Positions 6,366-9,770 of a stretch of 9,770 nucleotides of DNA are shown here, piece after piece; positions within the stretch are counted from its first letter, which is position 1, and every line of letters begins with the position of its first letter. The notes beneath the pieces were generated by a model. The model saw only the letters and a program-made list of their open reading frames with translations, made no database searches and was not told where the DNA came from. Made by a program: the position numbers and the translations under genes. The stretch is from Pseudomonadota bacterium (GTDB lineage: Bacteria; Pseudomonadota; Alphaproteobacteria; Rhizobiales; Xanthobacteraceae): assembly GCA_021823875.1 (NCBI GenBank), contig JAKAMD010000104.1:1-9770 (forward strand), read 5' to 3'.

Positions 6366-7712
6366 ATGGCTACCACCGTGAACGCCGGGGCGCGTCTCGA
6401 CCGGCTGCCGATCTCGTCTTTCCACTACCGCATCTTCTGGCTGGTCGGTGCCGGCATGTTCTTCGACGGCTACGATCTCTACGTTGCCGGCGGCGTGCTC
6501 GCCGACGTCATTCACACTCATTTCTCGACGCTGCCGCAAAACCTGAAATTCCTGTCGCTTACTTTCGTCGGCATGACGCTGGGCGCGCTCATCACCGGCT
6601 TTGTCGGTGACGCCCTGGGCCGCCGCTTTACCTATCAGATCAACCTGTTGATCTTCGGCTTGGCCTCGCTCGCCGCCGCCTTCGCGCAGAACATGGATCA
6701 GCTCATCGTCTGCCGCTTCGTGCAGGGGCTGGGCCTCGGCGCCGAAATCGTGGTCGGCTATTCGACGCTGACCGAATTCGTGCCGCCGAAGACGCGCGGA
6801 CGTTGGCTCTCCTTCATGGCCTTCATCGTGGTCGCTGGCTTCCCGGCCACCGCCATCCTCAGCTATCTGATCATCCCGAACTTCGGCTGGCGACCGATGT
6901 TCGTCATCGCCGGCATCGGCTCGCTCATCGTGTGGTATCTGCGCAAGCGGCTGCCGGAATCGCCGCGCTGGCTGGAATCGAAGGATCGCACCGCCGAGGC
7001 GGCGACCTTGCTGCAAGCGATCGAGAAGGAGGTCGCACCTGCCGGCGGTCTCCCGGCGCCGGCCATGGCCGCAGCCGTCGCACCGGTGCCAGCCTCCGCC
7101 ATGCTCAAGCCGCCGATTCTGCAAAGCATGATCGTCGGCTCCTGGGCGCTGGTCACAATCAACACGCTGATCTTCGGCTTCGTGATCTTCCTGCCGCAGT
7201 TCTTCCTGCGCCAAGGCCTCACCATCACGAATTCGCTTGCCTACACGCTGGTGCTGTCAGCAGCGTCGTTGATAGGCTGCGCGATCGGCGCTTACACGGC
7301 CGATTTCATTGGCCGGCGCTGGACCATTATCGGCGCCTCCATCGCCGCCATCGTGTTCGGCTGGTTCTATGCGCGCTTCAACGCCGCCTCCGATCCGGCG
7401 GCCGTGCTCAGCGTCGGCTTCGTGCTGATCGTGGCGATCTACGTGCTGACCGCGGTCCTGTTCGGCGTCTATACGCCTGAGCTGTTTCCGACCGAGATCA
7501 GGCTGCGCGCCAACGGCATCTGCAACACCATCGGGCGGGGGGCGACGGTGGTCTCGCCCTTCGTGGTCGGCTTCCTGATGGTGCACTACCACCTGCCGGG
7601 CGTCCTCTGGCTGATGATCGCCCTGTTGGTGGTACAGATTATGCTGGTCTTCGCCTGGGGCGTGGAACCGCGCAACCGGACGCTGGAGGACGTGGCCGCG
7701 CAGGCATCCTGA
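6366..7712 (+). CDS. MFS transporter, sugar/organic-acid porter type
   Basis: A 448-residue major facilitator superfamily permease with about 12 membrane helices in two halves and a central cytoplasmic loop (about 192-252) that ends in an Ala/Pro-rich stretch (224-250). GGGAGGA (6351-6357) lies 8 bases before the ATG, the strongest Shine-Dalgarno in the window. Helix 1 carries DGYDLYV (34-40); DG-x-D is the substrate/proton motif of aromatic-acid:H+ and related symporters. The loop between helices 2 and 3 has motif A-like GDALGRR (81-87), and GGRR-like GRR returns at 316-318 in the second half. PESPRWL (197-203) and PELFPTEIRLRANG (371-384) are hallmarks of the sugar-porter/metabolite:H+ group. 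It likely moves a small carboxylate, aromatic acid or sugar using the proton gradient. The substrate cannot be read from the sequence, and no catabolic gene or regulator lies beside it. Confidence 0.93.
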   Translation: MATTVNAGARLDRLPISSFHYRIFWLVGAGMFFDGYDLYVAGGVLADVIHTHFSTLPQNLKFLSLTFVGMTLGALITGFVGDALGRRFTYQINLLIFGLASLAAAFAQNMDQLIVCRFVQGLGLGAEIVVGYSTLTEFVPPKTRGRWLSFMAFIVVAGFPATAILSYLIIPNFGWRPMFVIAGIGSLIVWYLRKRLPESPRWLESKDRTAEAATLLQAIEKEVAPAGGLPAPAMAAAVAPVPASAMLKPPILQSMIVGSWALVTINTLIFGFVIFLPQFFLRQGLTITNSLAYTLVLSAASLIGCAIGAYTADFIGRRWTIIGASIAAIVFGWFYARFNAASDPAAVLSVGFVLIVAIYVLTAVLFGVYTPELFPTEIRLRANGICNTIGRGATVVSPFVVGFLMVHYHLPGVLWLMIALLVVQIMLVFAWGVEPRNRTLEDVAAQAS

Positions 7713-7734
7713 CACGAGAGTCCAGGCGCAAGAA

Positions 7735-7766
7735 TCCGGGCACGCGGCCTTCGCCCGCGGCCCGGA
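7735..7766 (+). terminator. GC-rich hairpin after the MFS gene, candidate terminator
   Basis: TCCGGGC-A-CGCGG (7735-7747) pairs with CCGCG-GCCCGGA (7755-7766), a 12-bp stem with one bulged A and a seven-base loop (7748-7754). It begins 22 bases after the transporter stop. No U-tract follows directly, but an AT-rich stretch with a second small stem (TGCCT 7768-7772 / AGGCA 7779-7783) does. Ending the transporter transcript is the simplest role; this is inferred from structure and position only. Confidence 0.35.
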
Positions 7767-7779
7767 ATGCCTATATAAA
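7750..7779 (+). promoter_or_regulatory. Candidate promoter for the terB-like gene
   Basis: TATATAAA (7772-7779) is the clearest AT-rich island in a GC-rich gap of 159 bases and can be read as a -10 box (TATAAA, 7774-7779). A poor -35 candidate TTCGCC (7750-7755) lies 18 bases upstream, inside the hairpin loop region. It would start transcription about 85 bases before the terB-like ATG. The -10-like match is seen; promoter activity is a guess. Confidence 0.25.
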
Positions 7780-7871
7780 GGCAATTCAGCGGCTGTCCGC
7801 GCTGGCGGGCGGCCGTTGCCGTTCATAACTAGGAGTGGCGGGCGACCTACCCAAGAGGAATTAGCGCTGCA

Positions 7872-8339
7872 ATGTTTGAATCGCTCCGCAAGCTGGTGGC
7901 CGAGATCGCCGACGACCGCAAGCACGCCAGCCGTTTCGACGCCACCGACTATCGCCTGGCCGCCGCCGCGCTGCTGGTGCATGCCGGCGCGATCGACGGC
8001 AAACTCTCCGAGGTCGAGCACAAGAAGCTGCATAACGTCATCATGCAACGCTTCGAGCTCGATGATGACTCGGCGGAGGAACTGATTGCCAAGGCGAGCA
8101 CGGTCGAGCAGGAGGCGATCGACCTCTATGCATTTACCGCCAAGCTCAACCGCTCGCTCAACGACCAAGGACGCGCGCGTATTGTCGAAATGCTGTGGGA
8201 GATCGCCTATGCCGACGGCGTCATCACTGAATTCGAGGACAATCTGATCTGGCGGGCGGCCGATCTCTTGGGTGTCTCCCGGAGCGAGCGCATCGCGTTG
8301 CGCCAGCGGGTGACCGGCGCCAGCGGCGGGGGCGACTGA
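7872..8339 (+). CDS. TerB-family (tellurite resistance TerB-like) protein
   Basis: A 155-residue, soluble, mostly helical acidic protein of the TerB family. GAGGAA (7855-7860) precedes the ATG by 11 bases. The family's two metal-binding acidic helices' turns are visible as IDGKLSEVE (41-49) and YADGVITEFED (113-123). They form an internal duplication of the pattern small-x-D-G-x-[LI]-[ST]-x-x-E, and TerB uses such acidic sites to bind divalent cations. The protein stands alone: no terC, terD, terZ or other ter genes are next to it. Tellurite resistance is therefore only the family label; single-gene TerB proteins are common in alphaproteobacteria with no established role. The Gly-rich tail (GASGGGD) is unremarkable. 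A dispersed repeat begins 21 bases after its stop. Confidence 0.88.
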   Translation: MFESLRKLVAEIADDRKHASRFDATDYRLAAAALLVHAGAIDGKLSEVEHKKLHNVIMQRFELDDDSAEELIAKASTVEQEAIDLYAFTAKLNRSLNDQGRARIVEMLWEIAYADGVITEFEDNLIWRAADLLGVSRSERIALRQRVTGASGGGD

Positions 8340-8360
8340 TGCGAATGGCTTACTTTGCCT

Positions 8361-8439
8361 CGTCATGCCCGGCTTTAGGCCGGGCATCTACGTCTTGCCT
8401 TCAAAGGCGTGGATGGCCGGGACAAGCCCGGCCATGACA
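8361..8439. repeat. About 79-bp multi-hairpin dispersed repeat overlapping the SDR start
   Basis: The element has matching ends GTCATG (8362-8367) and CATGAC (8433-8438). It contains three hairpins: ATGCCCGGC/GCCGGGCAT (8365-8373 with 8379-8387), GCCTT/AAGGC (8397-8401 with 8404-8408), and ATGGCCGGG/CCCGGCCAT (8413-8421 with 8427-8435). The two outer stems are near copies of each other in opposite senses, so the whole unit is also roughly palindromic. I recognise it as a family very abundant in Bradyrhizobium-type genomes. Its translations, MAGTSPAMT in one frame and DGRDKPGHD in another, recur in hypothetical proteins of those genomes, and both appear here. The hairpins are seen directly; the family abundance is from memory. 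Confidence 0.85.
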
Positions 8440-9240
8440 GAAAACCTCAAACCGGTTACCGTCATCACCGGCGCGTCGTCCGGTATTGGTGCGGCGCTGG
8501 CGCGGGTATTCGCGCGGCACGGCCACACGCTGGCGCTGGTGGCACGCCGCAAGGACCGGCTCGATGCGCTCGCCGACGAGATTGCCAGGTCGGGCGCGTC
8601 GCGACCGATCGTCGTACCCGCTGACTTGGCCTTGCCCGATCTCGCCCGCCGGTTGGGCGAAGCGCTACGCGCCGCCGGCAGCGAGCCGCAATACATCGTC
8701 AACAATGCCGGCTTCGGCCTGGTCGGCCACGCGGCACATCGCGACCGCACAGAACAGCTCGCCATGATCGATCTCAATGCGCGGGTGCTGACCGAATTGT
8801 CGCTCGCTTTCGTCGACAGCCTCGAACGCCATCAGGGCGGCATCCTCAATGTCGGCTCGATGGCGGGCTTCCTGCCGGGCCCGGGCATGGCGGTCTATTA
8901 CGCCAGCAAGGCCTATGTGCTGTCCTTCACCGAGGCGCTGCACAGCGAACTCAAGCCGCGCGGCATCAAGGTCGCCGTGCTCTGCCCCGGCCCGGTGCCG
9001 ACCGAATTCGCCGAACGCGCCGGCGTCAAAGGCGGGCTGGCGCCCGGCCTGATGACCAAGAGTGCCGACTACGTCGCCGAGGCTGGTTATCGCGGCCTGA
9101 TGGGCGGACACCGCACCATCGTGCCGGGCTCCTTCAACCGGGCGATCACCGTCGCGGTGCGCCTGATCCCGCGCCGCTTCGTGCTGTGGGCGGTCGATCG
9201 GCGGCAGAGCCGGCGCCGGGCCGCGCCAGCGCGCAAATAG
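8434..9240 (+). CDS. Short-chain dehydrogenase/reductase (SDR)
   Basis: A 268-residue classical SDR, an NAD(P)(H)-dependent oxidoreductase. Numbered from the ATG at 8434, it has the cofactor motif TGASSGIG (12-19), a basic ARRKDR stretch after strand 2 (37-42) that suggests NADPH, NNAG (90-93), and the catalytic tetrad N115, S142, Y155 and K159 (YxxxK). The PGPVPTEF block (185-192) follows. The C-terminus has a hydrophobic/basic segment (about 232-252) and ends in a strongly basic tail. The open frame extends upstream to an ATG at 8365, but those 23 residues are simply the dispersed repeat in translation, and the Rossmann fold begins normally a few residues after Met24. I therefore chose 8434. 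That ATG lies in the last stem of the repeat, and no Shine-Dalgarno is visible. The substrate is unknown; fatty or ketone carbonyl reduction is possible. Confidence 0.93.
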   Translation: MTENLKPVTVITGASSGIGAALARVFARHGHTLALVARRKDRLDALADEIARSGASRPIVVPADLALPDLARRLGEALRAAGSEPQYIVNNAGFGLVGHAAHRDRTEQLAMIDLNARVLTELSLAFVDSLERHQGGILNVGSMAGFLPGPGMAVYYASKAYVLSFTEALHSELKPRGIKVAVLCPGPVPTEFAERAGVKGGLAPGLMTKSADYVAEAGYRGLMGGHRTIVPGSFNRAITVAVRLIPRRFVLWAVDRRQSRRRAAPARK

Positions 9241-9319
9241 GCGTGCGCACCGCCGCTATGCAAATCGCCGCGAAGCCATTAGGTATGGACCGACGCGCGG
9301 ATTTCGCGCCGCAACTGCC

Positions 9320-9770
9320 ATGCTGAAGCCTGTCCTGATCATCCTGCACCAGGAACATTCCTCGCCCGGCCGGGTCGGCCAGGTGCTCAGCAAGCTCGGC
9401 CATCCGCTCGATATCCGCCGGCCGCGCTTTGGCGACCCGCTGCCGGAAACCATGGACGAGCATGCCGGCGCGGTGATCTTCGGCGGTCCGCAGAGCGCCA
9501 ACGACACCGACGATTTCCTCAAGCGGGAGACCGACTGGATCAGCGTGCCGCTTCGCGAGGGCAAGCCCTATCTGGGCATCTGCCTGGGCGCGCAGATGAT
9601 GGCGCGTCATCTTGGCGCCCGCGTCTATCCGCATCCGCAAGGCCATGCCGAGGTCGGCTATTACCCGATCCGGCCGACCGCAGCGGGCCGCGCCATCTGC
9701 CCCGAATGGCCGGATCACGTCTATCAGTGGCATCGGGAAGGCTTCGACCTGCCGTCCGACGGCGAGCTCC
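9320..9770 (+). CDS. Class I glutamine amidotransferase-like protein, N-terminal 150 codons (3' end outside window)
   Basis: The frame opens at ATG 9320, 79 bases after the SDR stop, and stays open to the window edge. The protein starts MLKPVLIILHQEHSSPGRVG, then shows AVIFGGPQSAND (51-62, the oxyanion-strand GGP) and GICLGAQMMARHLG (86-99), where Cys88 is the nucleophile of class I glutamine amidotransferases. VYQWHREGFDLP (134-145) is the usual segment of the GMP-synthase-like stand-alone subfamily. The catalytic His and Glu, expected in a QFHxE motif further on, are beyond the edge. Members hydrolyse glutamine or gamma-glutamyl compounds and release ammonia; the acceptor here is unknown, and no synthetase domain is seen. 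There is no clear Shine-Dalgarno and no other in-frame ATG or GTG back to the SDR stop. Confidence 0.92.
   Translation, partial: MLKPVLIILHQEHSSPGRVGQVLSKLGHPLDIRRPRFGDPLPETMDEHAGAVIFGGPQSANDTDDFLKRETDWISVPLREGKPYLGICLGAQMMARHLGARVYPHPQGHAEVGYYPIRPTAAGRAICPEWPDHVYQWHREGFDLPSDGEL

Noticed and set aside
8365..8433. N-terminal 23-residue extension of the SDR.
   Set aside because: It is the dispersed repeat read in frame, not conserved protein; the Rossmann fold starts normally after the ATG at 8434.
9258..9323. A 21-codon ORF ahead of the glutamine amidotransferase start, overlapping its ATG.
   Set aside because: No Shine-Dalgarno and no recognisable peptide; short frames of this size are expected by chance.
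1..9770. Search by eye for tRNA/rRNA genes, CRISPR arrays, insertion sequences, toxin-antitoxin pairs, phage-defence or biosynthetic clusters.
   Set aside because: Nothing supportable was seen; the gene content is a pilus locus followed by ordinary metabolic genes.

Overview
The window is a GC-rich, tightly packed stretch from an alphaproteobacterium, most likely in the Hyphomicrobiales (Bradyrhizobium / Rhodopseudomonas / Xanthobacteraceae neighbourhood). This placement rests on three things. The Tad (Cpa) pilus gene order and protein wording are typical of that group. Two intergenic palindromic elements match dispersed repeats I remember from those genomes. Codon use is strongly GC-rich. 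The genus is an inference; no rRNA or other marker is present. Every gene I can support lies on the + strand.

Region 1 (1-6200) is most of a Tad/Cpa type IVc pilus secretion locus. In order it holds the C-terminal end of the outer-membrane secretin CpaC, a small lipoprotein in the CpaD position, the receiver/MinD-like protein CpaE, the secretion ATPase CpaF (TadA), the inner-membrane platform proteins TadB and TadC, and, after a 117-base gap, the TPR lipoprotein TadD. Together they form the envelope-spanning machine: secretin channel, pilotin-like lipoproteins, platform and motor. The pilin, prepilin peptidase and CpaB would lie to the left, outside the window. No tadE/F/G pseudopilin genes follow tadD. 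A 49-bp palindromic repeat sits between cpaF and tadB and supplies the end of the cpaF stop codon. A 21-codon ORF with its own Shine-Dalgarno-like sequence fills the cpaE-cpaF gap.

Region 2 (6201-9770) holds unrelated housekeeping or accessory genes. They are a 12-TM major facilitator transporter with a strong Shine-Dalgarno, a small TerB-family acidic helical protein, a short-chain dehydrogenase/reductase and the first 150 codons of a class I glutamine amidotransferase that runs off the right edge. A GC-rich hairpin followed by an AT-rich -10-like box separates the transporter from terB. A roughly 79-bp multi-hairpin dispersed repeat separates terB from the dehydrogenase and overlaps the latter's probable start codon, so the longest ORF there is likely mis-started.

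I found no tRNA, rRNA, CRISPR array, insertion sequence or phage gene. I do not see a wholly new system. The points most worth a second look are the two repeats touching gene ends, the CpaE P-loop that has lost both lysines, and the short CpaD-position lipoprotein.
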